Assembly (NCBI GenBank): GCA_017848155.1
Contig: JAGAKC010000455.1
Location: 1 to 6,642 of the forward strand
Direction: 5' to 3'
Length of the DNA: 6,642 nucleotides
Source of the DNA: Oscillospiraceae bacterium
GTDB lineage: Bacteria; Bacillota; Clostridia; Oscillospirales; Ruminococcaceae
In this document: piece by piece, positions 1 to 6,416 of the stretch
How the letters are laid out: every line of letters starts with the position of its first letter
Position numbering within the stretch: the first letter of the stretch is position 1
Notes under the pieces: model-generated
Database searches by the model: none
What the model was told of the DNA's origin: nothing
Seen by the model: only the letters and a program-made list of their open reading frames with translations
Translations under genes and position numbers: made by a program

Positions 1-1091
1 CCCTTGAGGTAAGCGTTGATGAAGCCGTCGATCTCGCCGTCCATTACGGCATTGATATTGCCGCTCTCAAAGTTGCTCCTGTGATCCTTTGCAAGGGTGT
101 AGGGCATGAAAACGTAGGAGCGTATCTGGCTGCCCCACTCTATCTTCAGCTGCTCGCCCTTGATGTCGGATATCTTGTCAAGGTGCTCACGCTCCTTGAT
201 CTCGATGAGCTTTGCCATAAGCATCTTCATACAGAACTCACGGTTCTGCACCTGGCTCCTCTGTGTCTGGCAGGAAACCACGATGCCTGTAGGCTTGTGT
301 ATAAGTCGTACGGCGGACGAGGTCTTGTTGACCTTCTGACCGCCTGCGCCGCTGGCACGGTATACCTCCATCTCGATGTCATCGGGACGGATGTCAACGG
401 ACACGTCCTTTTCTATCTCGGGCATTACCTCAACCGACGCAAAGCTGGTCTGACGTCTGCCTGCGGAATCGAACGGCGATACTCGTACAAGTCTGTGTAC
501 GCCGTGCTCGCTCTTCAGAAAGCCGTATGCGTTGTAGCCCTGGATGTGGATGGATGCGCTCTTGATGCCTGCCTCGTCGCCGTCCAGTATATCAAGTATC
601 TCGGTCTTGAAGCCGTGGCGGTCCGCCCACTTGTTGTACATTCTGATAAGCATGGACACCCAGTCCTGTGCCTCTGTGCCGCCTGCGCCTGCGTGGAAGG
701 AGATGATGGCATTGCTGCTGTCATACTCGCCTGTAAGCAGCGTTGCGAGCTTCTGCTCCTCCAGCTGGGTCTTTACGGACTCTGCAAGCTCGTTCACCTC
801 GTCCACCATGCTGTCGTCCTCGGATTCCTCCGCAAGCTCTATCATGGTGAGCACGTCCTCATGGTTAGTCTTAAGTCTTTCGTAGCCCTCAATGGTAGCC
901 TTGTACTGACCTATCTGCTGCTGGACAGCCTGTGCGCTCTCGGGGTCGTTCCAGAATTCAGGCTCTGTGGACTTCATCTCAAGCTCGTCCAGCTTTATCT
1001 TTATGCCCTCAAGGTTCAGTGCACCCTTGAGCTCCTCGATATCGGCGGTAAGCGCCTCCATTGCAAGTCTTGTTTCATCGTACTGAATCAT
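1..1091 (-). CDS. prfB: Peptide chain release factor 2 (RF2), 3' end cut by window edge
   Basis: RF2 recognises UGA and UAA stop codons in the ribosomal A site and triggers peptide release. The reading frame is open from ATG at 1091 to the left edge, giving 363 codons; it ends in DGFINAYLK, so only a few C-terminal residues are missing. The UGA-recognition tripeptide SPF is at residues 205-207 (471-479) and the catalytic GGQ is at 250-252 (336-344), the same numbering as E. coli RF2. The [10 protein letters not shown] stretch of the family is also present. Residue 246 is alanine, the common form, not the threonine of E. coli K-12. An AGGAGA ribosome binding site lies about 5 nt before the ATG. 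There is no in-frame UGA near codon 26, so the usual autoregulatory +1 frameshift is absent. The gene is transcribed from its own promoter. Family assignment is near certain. Confidence 0.97.
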   Translation of the reverse strand, partial: MIQYDETRLAMEALTADIEELKGALNLEGIKIKLDELEMKSTEPEFWNDPESAQAVQQQIGQYKATIEGYERLKTNHEDVLTMIELAEESEDDSMVDEVNELAESVKTQLEEQKLATLLTGEYDSSNAIISFHAGAGGTEAQDWVSMLIRMYNKWADRHGFKTEILDILDGDEAGIKSASIHIQGYNAYGFLKSEHGVHRLVRVSPFDSAGRRQTSFASVEVMPEIEKDVSVDIRPDDIEMEVYRASGAGGQKVNKTSSAVRLIHKPTGIVVSCQTQRSQVQNREFCMKMLMAKLIEIKEREHLDKISDIKGEQLKIEWGSQIRSYVFMPYTLAKDHRSNFESGNINAVMDGEIDGFINAYLK

Positions 1092-1141
1092 AGTATCTCC
1101 TGTTTCAACGGGCGCTCCGCCGCAAAAGTGCGTAAGCTCCC

Positions 1142-1158
1142 ATATTATTTTATAATAT
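1142..1158. repeat. AT-rich palindrome at the prfB transcription start
   Basis: ATATTAT and ATAATAT form a perfect 7-bp inverted repeat around a 3-nt centre. It begins about 8 nt downstream of the -10 box, so it should cover the first transcribed bases. It could be an operator, a weak leader hairpin, or chance in AT-rich DNA. Nothing in the sequence identifies a binding protein. Confidence 0.35.
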
Positions 1159-1165
1159 CTCTTAC

Positions 1166-1194
1166 ATTATATCACAAAAGCTTTCTTTTTGCAA
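1166..1194 (-). promoter_or_regulatory. Sigma-A-type promoter of prfB
   Basis: On the minus strand, TTGCAA (1189-1194) and a perfect TATAAT (1166-1171) are separated by exactly 17 nt. The start of transcription is expected near 1159, leaving a leader of roughly 65-70 nt before the prfB ATG. It lies downstream of the terminator of the neighbouring cyclase gene, so prfB appears to be transcribed on its own. Confidence 0.8.
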
Positions 1195-1210
1195 TAGCTA
1201 TTACAGTTAT

Positions 1211-1252
1211 TTTTGAAAAGCAGAAAAGTACTCCCACGCAGCGCAGGAGTAC
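1211..1252 (-). terminator. Rho-independent terminator of the GGDEF gene
   Basis: Read on the minus strand, GTACTCC (1246-1252) pairs perfectly with GGAGTAC (1228-1234) across an 11-nt loop. It is followed at once by TTTTCTGCTTTT. It starts 14 nt beyond the TAA stop of the cyclase gene and upstream of the prfB promoter. Confidence 0.75.
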
Positions 1253-1266
1253 ACTGAAATTCAATT

Positions 1267-2544
1267 TTAAACAGCCACCGTGTCCTCGGAAACTATCCTG
1301 TTTCTGCCCGAGGTCTTGCCCTTATACAGCAGCTCGTCAGCACGGCTTACGGCAGCCTCAAAGTCCTCTTTGCCGCCATTTTCCGCAATACCGAACGTCA
1401 TGGTGACGGGTATCTGCGTGCCGTCCGACACGAACTCCGAAGCACGTATTCTGTCAAGCAGCGCCGAAATGATATCCTGTGCCTTTTTAAGCTCTGTCCT
1501 CGGCAGGATAAGCAGAAATTCCTCTCCGCCCCAGCGTGAAGCAAAGCCGTTGTTATCCTTTGTGCAGCCACGCAGCAGCGCTGATATCTCCTTTAAGATA
1601 TAGTCACCTGCCGCATGACCGTAGGTGTCGTTTATCTTCTTGAAAAAGTCGATATCTCCCATCACGACGGTGTAGCCGATGCCCTTTTTGGAAAGTCCGT
1701 CGATAAGGCTGCGGCAGCCACGGCGGTTATACAGCGAGGTAAGAGGGTCACGCTCCACCATGTCACGGAGATTCTGCCTTACCTTTACGGCGGATGCGCT
1801 TATCTGACCTATCTCGTCCTTTCGCTTAAGGGTCTTTGCAGGTACGTCCACATTGAAATCGCCGTCTGCGAGCCTGCCGAGATAATCACGTATATTCACA
1901 AGGTCGGTGACGATGCGCCTTGTGCCCACCATACATGCCGCAAGCGAAACGATAAGAGTTCCCAGGGCAAGTCCGATAAAGCGCCATGCCGCAGCCGCAG
2001 CGTTTGCCTCCGCACTGTCGAGCGGTCTGCCCGCAAATATCATTCCCACAACGTTTTCCCCTGCCCTTATAGGAAGATAGCAGCCGAGATAGTATCTGTC
2101 GTTTACAAGAACACGGTGGCTGTCATACACTCTGCCCGATTCCAGCACAGCCTCACACACCTCCGCCGCAGCCTTTGTGCCCACGGCAAGGCTTCCGTCG
2201 GTATTGCGCACGCTGGTCAGCACACGTGTATCTCCGTAAAACAGCGTGAAATCCACGTCCTCTGAACAGCCTATGTCCGAAGTAAGCAGGCTGAACTCAT
2301 TTTCATCTATGACCACATCGCCTGCCCTGCATACTGCGCCGTCATAGGTCAGCACTCCGTCATACTTTGCAAGATAGGTGTTGCCGAATGACCTTGCCGC
2401 CATGCTGACCTCGGTATGTATGCCGTTTTCGGTGGCCCTGTATATCATCCTTGAGCCTGCGGTGATTATCACCGCACCGATAACAAGTCCAGTCAGGATT
2501 ATCATGAACATTATCCTGTTTACAATGCTGCGATGCGCCCTCAT
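1267..2544 (-). CDS. Membrane diguanylate cyclase: Cache-like sensor, HAMP, GGDEF
   Basis: A predicted diguanylate cyclase that makes c-di-GMP from two GTP. In the 425-residue protein, a first membrane segment (about 11-30) is followed by an extracellular domain (about 34-185). The stretch around residues 98-172, with a DGSLAVGTK-like turn, resembles single Cache ligand-sensor domains. A second membrane segment (about 188-207), a HAMP linker (about 208-260) and a GGDEF domain (about 262-419) come next. The active-site motif is GGEEF at 339-343, preceded by RW; the upstream DPLTSLYNRRG and GDIDFFKKINDTYGH motifs are intact. The inhibitory I-site RxxD is replaced by DNNG (330-333). I chose the ATG at 2544, which has GGGGAG 8 nt upstream. 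An in-frame GTG at 2553 would overlap that ribosome binding site. There is no EAL or HD-GYP domain. The ligand is unknown. Confidence 0.93.
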   Translation of the reverse strand: MRAHRSIVNRIMFMIILTGLVIGAVIITAGSRMIYRATENGIHTEVSMAARSFGNTYLAKYDGVLTYDGAVCRAGDVVIDENEFSLLTSDIGCSEDVDFTLFYGDTRVLTSVRNTDGSLAVGTKAAAEVCEAVLESGRVYDSHRVLVNDRYYLGCYLPIRAGENVVGMIFAGRPLDSAEANAAAAAWRFIGLALGTLIVSLAACMVGTRRIVTDLVNIRDYLGRLADGDFNVDVPAKTLKRKDEIGQISASAVKVRQNLRDMVERDPLTSLYNRRGCRSLIDGLSKKGIGYTVVMGDIDFFKKINDTYGHAAGDYILKEISALLRGCTKDNNGFASRWGGEEFLLILPRTELKKAQDIISALLDRIRASEFVSDGTQIPVTMTFGIAENGGKEDFEAAVSRADELLYKGKTSGRNRIVSEDTVAV

Positions 2545-2560
2545 GCTCTTCACTCCCCGT

Positions 2561-2579
2561 CCGCTGTCAGAAACAGCGG
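2561..2579 (-). promoter_or_regulatory. Leader hairpin just upstream of the GGDEF gene ribosome binding site
   Basis: CCGCTGT and ACAGCGG form a perfect 7-bp, GC-rich stem around a 5-nt loop (2568-2572). On the mRNA it ends 2 nt before the GGGGAG ribosome binding site (2553-2558), so it could affect ribosome access or mRNA stability. On the plus strand the same stem is followed by TCTTTTATGTTT and could act as a terminator of antisense transcription. The role is inferred. Confidence 0.5.
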
Positions 2580-2602
2580 TCTTTTATGTTTATTATTATA
2601 TT

Positions 2603-2631
2603 ATTGTACCATTTTTTTTGCATTTTTTCAA
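2603..2631 (-). promoter_or_regulatory. Sigma-A-type promoter of the GGDEF gene
   Basis: On the minus strand, TTGAAA (2626-2631) and TACAAT (2603-2608) are 17 nt apart. The spacer contains a run of eight A (T8 on the plus strand, 2612-2619). Transcription should begin near 2596 and give a leader of about 50 nt that carries the hairpin at 2561-2579. Confidence 0.7.
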
Positions 2632-2634
2632 GCA

Positions 2635-2658
2635 GAAAAAATGTCTGTACATGTTTTC
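2635..2658 (-). terminator. Weak candidate terminator after the acetyltransferase/membrane protein operon
   Basis: GAAAACATG and CATTTTTTC on the minus strand can pair with one mismatch across a 6-nt loop, about 40 nt after the stop of the membrane protein gene. The stem is AT-rich and its U-run lies within the stem itself, so this is a poor match to a standard intrinsic terminator. Read-through into the cyclase gene is possible. Confidence 0.25.
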
Positions 2659-2698
2659 ATACGATTCACCAAATCCTGCTGCGACTTTTTGACATAGT

Positions 2699-3343
2699 TC
2701 ACAGTATCTTCCTTTCCCTTTCGGAAATAAGCGCTGATATTGCTTCACACCTGTGAGTTATCTCATCATCAGAATCAGTGGGGTGCATGCCGCATATCTC
2801 GGTAAGTATGCGCCGCTCAAGCTCCCTTAAAGACGAGTCCGCACACGGCTCGCAGAAGCGTGCCTTTTCATAAAGCAGCTGGGTCGCTATGCCGCAGCTC
2901 CTTTCGGCAGTCGCACGGCTTATGGTATCGGTCATTTCCGTCAGCTGTGAGATGAAGCGTGTGCCGTCAGGGTCGCTGTACGCTGTGTCCATGCGTGATA
3001 TGAGCCCTGCAAGTGCCGCAGCCATCACCACAGCCGAGCACACCACTATCAGTGCAAGGCTGTCTGTTATCAGCGACAGCGCCTCCACCGCAGCTGCAAG
3101 CGAGATGTACACAACTCCCACATAGCTTAGCGGCAGCCTGTACAGCATGCTGCGCCTTTCGCCCCGCAGAAAATACAGCGGCTGGAGCAGCACACACGCT
3201 CCGCCGAAGCACAGCGCAGCTGTCTGCGCATCGGTAAGCGGTGCAGAAAACACCGCAGCCGCAATGGTCACTGCCAGCAGGACCAGCGCCGCCGCTATAT
3301 GCGCCTTATGGAGCTTATCGAGCTTATCGAGCTTATCCATCAT
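2699..3343 (-). CDS. Four-helix membrane protein of unknown function
   Basis: I do not recognise the family. The 214-residue protein starts with MMDKLDKLDKLHK, followed by four hydrophobic segments at about 16-33, 40-58, 72-92 and 96-115. The soluble, probably cytoplasmic tail of about 100 residues is rich in charged residues and contains CEPC (164-167) and two more cysteines. The start ATG (3341-3343) overlaps the TGA of the upstream acetyltransferase gene as ATGA. GGAG lies about 8 nt before it, inside that gene. A second ATG follows directly (3338-3340) and could also be used. The overlap points to translational coupling and a shared role with the acetyltransferase-like protein. The three DKL units come from an exact 9-bp tandem repeat. 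The coding region is convincing from its overlap, ribosome binding site and helix pattern; the function is open. Confidence 0.85.
   Translation of the reverse strand: MMDKLDKLDKLHKAHIAAALVLLAVTIAAAVFSAPLTDAQTAALCFGGACVLLQPLYFLRGERRSMLYRLPLSYVGVVYISLAAAVEALSLITDSLALIVVCSAVVMAAALAGLISRMDTAYSDPDGTRFISQLTEMTDTISRATAERSCGIATQLLYEKARFCEPCADSSLRELERRILTEICGMHPTDSDDEITHRCEAISALISERERKIL
3311..3337 (-). repeat. Three exact 9-bp tandem repeats at the start of the membrane protein gene
   Basis: The unit gagcttatc (plus strand) occurs three times without a mismatch at 3311-3319, 3320-3328 and 3329-3337. It encodes Asp-Lys-Leu three times just after the start codons. The unit is a multiple of three, so copy-number change by slippage would alter the N-terminus without breaking the frame. 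Confidence 0.9.
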
Positions 3344-4125
3344 AGCTTTTTCTCCGCAAATCTGAAATATCTGACTGGTCTTGCGGAAAGCCTGCCATAC
3401 CAGTCACAGAGGGCGGTGTAGTTTATGCTGACCCTGTCGCAGCCACTGTCACGAAGCCACTCTGAAGCCTGCGCCACCGTATGGAGTCCCAGACCCCTGC
3501 ATCGGAATTTCGGCACAGTGCCGACGCAGCCGACGCTTCCCACCGCCGCAGCTCCGTCGCACAGCAGGCTGTCTATCCTCTCGTCAACTATGCAGAAGGA
3601 CGCTATCTCCCCCGACACGAATGCACAGCAGAAAAGTCCGCCCTGTGTGAAATACTGCACCCAGTCCTGCTCCACCGCAACCACCGCACGATGAAGCTCC
3701 CCGATATCACCGCTGAAAAAGCCGAAGCTGACATCATCGGGAAAAGATACAGACGGCACGGAAAAACCGTCAAGCTCCAGCACCATGTCCGCATAGGAAT
3801 GCTCGCCGACCTCATAACCGCAGCGCCCCCAAAACTCCGAGGAGCTTTCCTCTGCGCCGAAGATAAGTCCGCCGCCCACAGCTACCCTGTCAAAGCGTTT
3901 TTCCTTTATGCGGCTCTCGCACAGGGAAAGCAGCGCCCTGCCCTCGCCGCTGCGCTGAAACTGCGGCAGCACGCAGATAAGCTCTATCTTATTATCACGC
4001 ACCGCTGCAAAGCCGTGCTCTGTGCGCACTATATCGCAGCTGTCGGCACGAAGCAGCCTTGAAAATACCTCCTCGCAGGTATCGTAATGCTCAAAGCAGC
4101 TTCTGAAAATCTCATAATATGTCAT
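3340..4125 (-). CDS. Tandem GNAT-domain acetyltransferase-like protein
   Basis: The 261-residue protein has two GNAT (GCN5-related N-acetyltransferase) modules, which use acyl-CoA to acylate an amine. Module one has the acyl-CoA pyrophosphate-binding signature QRSGEG (57-62) after a beta-strand ending in CVLP, then FWGRCGYE (98-105). Module two repeats this pattern with GTVPKFRCRGLG (202-213) and ends in a short WYGRLSARPV strand region. Both motif A loops look intact, so neither half is clearly dead. The substrate cannot be read from the sequence. The open frame extends upstream to TTG (4152) and ATG (4149). I chose ATG at 4125: it has GAGGTGAGG about 6 nt upstream, and the earlier codons fall at or before the expected transcription start. 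It is first in an operon with the membrane protein, whose start overlaps its stop. Confidence 0.85.
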   Translation of the reverse strand: MTYYEIFRSCFEHYDTCEEVFSRLLRADSCDIVRTEHGFAAVRDNKIELICVLPQFQRSGEGRALLSLCESRIKEKRFDRVAVGGGLIFGAEESSSEFWGRCGYEVGEHSYADMVLELDGFSVPSVSFPDDVSFGFFSGDIGELHRAVVAVEQDWVQYFTQGGLFCCAFVSGEIASFCIVDERIDSLLCDGAAAVGSVGCVGTVPKFRCRGLGLHTVAQASEWLRDSGCDRVSINYTALCDWYGRLSARPVRYFRFAEKKL

Positions 4126-4156
4126 TGAAAACCTCACCTCTGACCTCATCAATAAA

Positions 4157-4186
4157 AGTATAACATCACCCTGCTTCTTTTGTCAA
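4157..4186 (-). promoter_or_regulatory. Promoter of the GNAT/membrane protein operon
   Basis: On the minus strand, a perfect TTGACA (4181-4186) and TATACT (4157-4162) are 18 nt apart. Transcription should start near 4150, leaving a leader of about 25 nt before the ATG at 4125. This position argues against the upstream TTG and ATG codons as starts. Confidence 0.75.
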
Positions 4187-4205
4187 TAAGCCTTGCAAAA
4201 TTGAC
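4182..4205. promoter_or_regulatory. Inverted repeat between divergent promoters, candidate operator
   Basis: GTCAAT (4182-4187) and ATTGAC (4200-4205) are exact inverted copies separated by 12 bp, so the half-sites are spaced by 18 bp. The element overlaps the minus-strand -35 box and spans the plus-strand -35 box. A dimeric regulator bound here could block both operons. No regulator gene is visible in the window, and one arm is partly constrained by the -35 consensus. Confidence 0.4.
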
Positions 4206-4221
4206 CGCTTTATGGTAAAAT
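4193..4221 (+). promoter_or_regulatory. Promoter of the isomerase/ThuA operon
   Basis: TTGCAA (4193-4198) and TAAAAT (4216-4221) are 17 nt apart on the plus strand. The start is expected near 4228, about 25 nt before the ATG at 4253. The -35 box is only 6 bp from the -35 box of the divergent operon. Confidence 0.65.
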
Positions 4222-4252
4222 TAACGCATATCACATCAAAGGAGATGTCATA

Positions 4253-5080
4253 ATGAGGCTTTCCGTTTTTTACGAGCATATTTTTGAAGCCGCACAGCAG
4301 CGCAATATTTCTGTCAAAGAAGTGCTGCGGCATGCGAAAGCCTGCGGTATAAGCTACCTTGAATGCGACCTGTGGAGGCTGAGCGACCGTGCGCCTGTAA
4401 AAGAGCTGTTTGACAGCTGCGGCATGGGCGTAAGCTCCATATACTCGCACTTCGATCTTATAAACGACAGTGCGGAAGGCTGTGCGGAAAAATACTCGGT
4501 GCTGCTGGATACGGCTGAATATTTCGGTGCGGAGAAGGTGCTGTGCATTCCAGGCTTTTTCGACCCCGAAAGGGACAGAAAAGCTCAGCTGGACAGGGTC
4601 GCACAGCGGCTTTCGGAGATGTGCGACGCCGCTTCACAGCGAGGTATCACTGTTACGCTGGAGGATTTCGACGACATCTCCTCGCCCTGCTGCAGGATGG
4701 CTGACCTGCGGTATCTTATGGACAGAGTGCCGCCGCTGCGCTACACCTTTGATACGGGAAACTTCCGCTACTGTCTTGAAAGCGCACAGGAGGCGCTCAC
4801 ACTGCTGCGTGACAGGGTGGCGCACGTGCACTGCAAGGACAGGAGCTACGACAAAGCCAATGCCGACCCCTCGGACAGCAACGGAAAGGCTGACCTTTCG
4901 GGGGCAGTGATGTACCCTGCGCCCGTCTGCGGCGGCGTCATTGGCATTGCGGAGCTTGTCACGCAGCTGATACGAAGCGGCTATGACGGCTTTTTTGCGA
5001 TAGAGCATTTCGGTGCAGCCGACCAGTGGGAATATATGAGGATATCAGCTGAAAGGCTGCTGGGATTACGGGAGGTATGA
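4253..5080 (+). CDS. Sugar phosphate isomerase/epimerase-like TIM-barrel protein
   Basis: A 275-residue protein of the xylose isomerase-like TIM-barrel (AP_endonuc_2) superfamily, whose members isomerise or epimerise sugars, keto-sugars or cyclitols with a divalent metal. Expected metal and catalytic positions are visible on successive strand ends: Glu137 in TLEDFDD, Asp167 in TFDTGN, His191 and His193 in HVHCKD, and Glu251 in AIEHFG. No signal peptide is present, so it should be cytosolic. GGAG lies 8 nt before the ATG, within AAAGGAGA. The gene is followed by the ThuA-domain gene after 1 nt, which indicates an operon. Pairing of these two families is common in sugar-catabolic clusters. The exact substrate is unknown. 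An endonuclease role is unlikely given the short length and sugar-gene context. Confidence 0.9.
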   Translation: MRLSVFYEHIFEAAQQRNISVKEVLRHAKACGISYLECDLWRLSDRAPVKELFDSCGMGVSSIYSHFDLINDSAEGCAEKYSVLLDTAEYFGAEKVLCIPGFFDPERDRKAQLDRVAQRLSEMCDAASQRGITVTLEDFDDISSPCCRMADLRYLMDRVPPLRYTFDTGNFRYCLESAQEALTLLRDRVAHVHCKDRSYDKANADPSDSNGKADLSGAVMYPAPVCGGVIGIAELVTQLIRSGYDGFFAIEHFGAADQWEYMRISAERLLGLREV

Positions 5081-5081
5081 C

Positions 5082-5798
5082 ATGATAAGAGTAACAGTGT
5101 GGAACGAATTTCTTCACGAGATAAACCAGCCCGAGGTGGCTGCCATCTACCCTGACGGAATACACGGCTGTATTGCGGACTTCCTCGGCAAGGAGGAGGA
5201 CATCACCGTGCGCACCGCAACTCTCTCCCAGCCGCAGAATGGTCTTTCGGAGGAGGTGCTCTGCGATACGGATGTGCTGGTCTGGTGGGGGCACATGGCT
5301 CACGACAGGGTTGAGGACGCAACGGTCGAAAGAGTGCATCGCCATGTACTGGGCGGAATGGGATTCGTGGGACTTCACTCCGCACATCACAGCAAGGTCA
5401 TGAAGGCGCTGCTGGGAACTACGCTGAATCTCAGATGGCGGCATGACGACAGGGAGCGCCTTTGGTGCATCGCACCGGCTCACCCGATCGCAGACGGCGT
5501 GCCGCAGCAGCACGAGCTTCCCATCGAGGAGATGTACGGCGAGCCGTTCGACATCCCCGAGCCGTCCGAAACGATATTTCTCGGCTGGTTTTCGGGCGGA
5601 GAGGTGTTCAGGAGCGGTGTTACCTACACCCGTGGCAAGGGACGGATATTCTACTTTCAGCCCGGACACGAGCAATACCCTATCTACCACGACCCTGTCA
5701 TCCGCCGTATAATCACGAACGGCGTAAGGTGGGCGTACCTGCCCTGCCGCACAAGGGAGCCTATCCCGATCGAAAACCCCGAGCCGCTTGAAAAATAA
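5082..5798 (+). CDS. ThuA-domain (trehalose utilization-like) protein
   Basis: A 238-residue ThuA-family protein. The fold is related to class I glutamine amidotransferases but lacks their catalytic cysteine. ThuA of rhizobia takes part in trehalose and related disaccharide catabolism through keto-sugar intermediates. Characteristic features are DVLVWWGH (64-71), the His-rich GLHSAHHSK (97-105) at the position of the amidotransferase nucleophile elbow, [11 protein letters not shown] (149-159), [11 protein letters not shown] (169-179) and YFQPGHE (191-197). These fit a well-conserved bacterial subfamily of about 240 residues, so the gene looks complete. GGAGG lies 6 nt before the ATG, and the start is 1 nt after the stop of the isomerase gene, so the two are probably coupled. 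Actual substrate is unknown; trehalose should not be assumed from the family name. Confidence 0.92.
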   Translation: MIRVTVWNEFLHEINQPEVAAIYPDGIHGCIADFLGKEEDITVRTATLSQPQNGLSEEVLCDTDVLVWWGHMAHDRVEDATVERVHRHVLGGMGFVGLHSAHHSKVMKALLGTTLNLRWRHDDRERLWCIAPAHPIADGVPQQHELPIEEMYGEPFDIPEPSETIFLGWFSGGEVFRSGVTYTRGKGRIFYFQPGHEQYPIYHDPVIRRIITNGVRWAYLPCRTREPIPIENPEPLEK

Positions 5799-5846
5799 AG
5801 CCACAAATGTTCAGCAACAGATAACGACAAGAAAAGAGTGATAAAA

Positions 5847-6341
5847 ATGTTCTGCAAAAAATGCGGAAAGATAATAGATAACGACAGTGAGTTCTGTAAA
5901 TTCTGCGGAGCTGTGGTCGGCGAAGCTCACGGATCTGCAAAGCAGCTCACATGCAGCTGCTGCAAAAAACCGATAAAGTCAGAATGGGAAAAGTGTCCAA
6001 GCTGCCACACCGCAAATCCCCATTACAAACCAGACGTCCATGTTAAAGAAGCAGCTGCTCCGAAAACAGAAACCGAAAAAAAGCCTGTAGAACCTGTTAA
6101 GAAGAAAAAGCATACGTTCTTAAAAGTGATCGCTGTAATACTCGTATTTATTGTGCTGACCTATATTTTATGGGAATTAAGAAATGCTGAACGAAGAAGC
6201 ATGCAGGAAGAGATATGGAAAGATGAAAACGGACACTGGGTATGGGAGACCGCTAACCATCTTTATATCGAGCATGAATACAAAGATCTGTTCACACAGG
6301 AACAGCCTGACAGTGCCTTTTTCAAGGTCAGAAAGGTATAA
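5847..6341 (+). CDS. Double zinc-ribbon, single-span membrane protein
   Basis: The 164-residue protein begins with a zinc ribbon, CKKC (3-6) and CKFC (17-20), of the kind annotated as zinc-ribbon domains in many Firmicutes. A second ribbon-like pair follows, CSCCK (36-40) and CPSC (50-53). A Lys/Glu/Pro-rich linker (about 66-89) leads to one membrane helix (about 91-109) and a charged, Trp-containing tail of about 55 residues, probably outside the cell. No catalytic motif is seen. I start at ATG 5847 rather than the in-frame GTG at 5838: the zinc ribbon begins directly there, and an AAGAG-like site lies about 8 nt upstream. The codons are more A-rich than in neighbouring genes. It lies 48 nt after the ThuA gene with no clear terminator or promoter between, so co-transcription is possible but the roles need not be linked. 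Confidence 0.85.
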   Translation: MFCKKCGKIIDNDSEFCKFCGAVVGEAHGSAKQLTCSCCKKPIKSEWEKCPSCHTANPHYKPDVHVKEAAAPKTETEKKPVEPVKKKKHTFLKVIAVILVFIVLTYILWELRNAERRSMQEEIWKDENGHWVWETANHLYIEHEYKDLFTQEQPDSAFFKVRKV

Positions 6342-6372
6342 TATACATCGGAATCATCGTCTGATAACGATC

Positions 6373-6416
6373 AAAAAAGTTTTGCCCGTGAGTATCAGCT
6401 CACGGGCATCTTTTTG
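6373..6416. terminator. Strong bidirectional Rho-independent terminator
   Basis: GCCCGTGAG (6384-6392) pairs perfectly with CTCACGGGC (6399-6407) around a 6-nt loop. On the plus strand it is followed by ATCTTTTTG; on the minus strand it is followed by AAAACTTTTTT. It lies between two convergent genes and its minus-strand arm ends right after the stop of the RCK_C gene, so it can serve both. Confidence 0.92.

Noticed and set aside
81..1406. Long plus-strand open frame of 441 codons opposite prfB
   Set aside because: It is antisense to a certain RF2 gene, its predicted protein has no recognisable domain, and it runs across the prfB promoter and the cyclase terminator. GC-rich third codon positions produce such shadows.
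2545..2553. Upstream GTG start for the cyclase gene
   Set aside because: The GTG abuts the only good ribosome binding site, GGGGAG, which is correctly spaced for the ATG at 2544.
1211..2640. Shared AAGCAGAAAA motif near 1220 and 2630 as a repeat or element end
   Set aside because: The match is about 10 bp of A-rich sequence in two U-tract-like regions, with no target duplication or transposase; chance is enough to explain it.
4126..4152. Upstream TTG or ATG start for the tandem GNAT gene
   Set aside because: These codons fall at the predicted transcription start and have no ribosome binding site; the ATG at 4125 has one.
4166..4450. Minus-strand 94-codon frame covering the divergent promoter region
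   Set aside because: It runs through both promoters and is opposite the start of the isomerase gene, and its product has no recognisable features.
4959..5804. Minus-strand open frame of 281 codons opposite the ThuA-domain gene
   Set aside because: It is antisense to a well-conserved ThuA-family gene and the end of the isomerase gene, without a ribosome binding site or recognisable motif.
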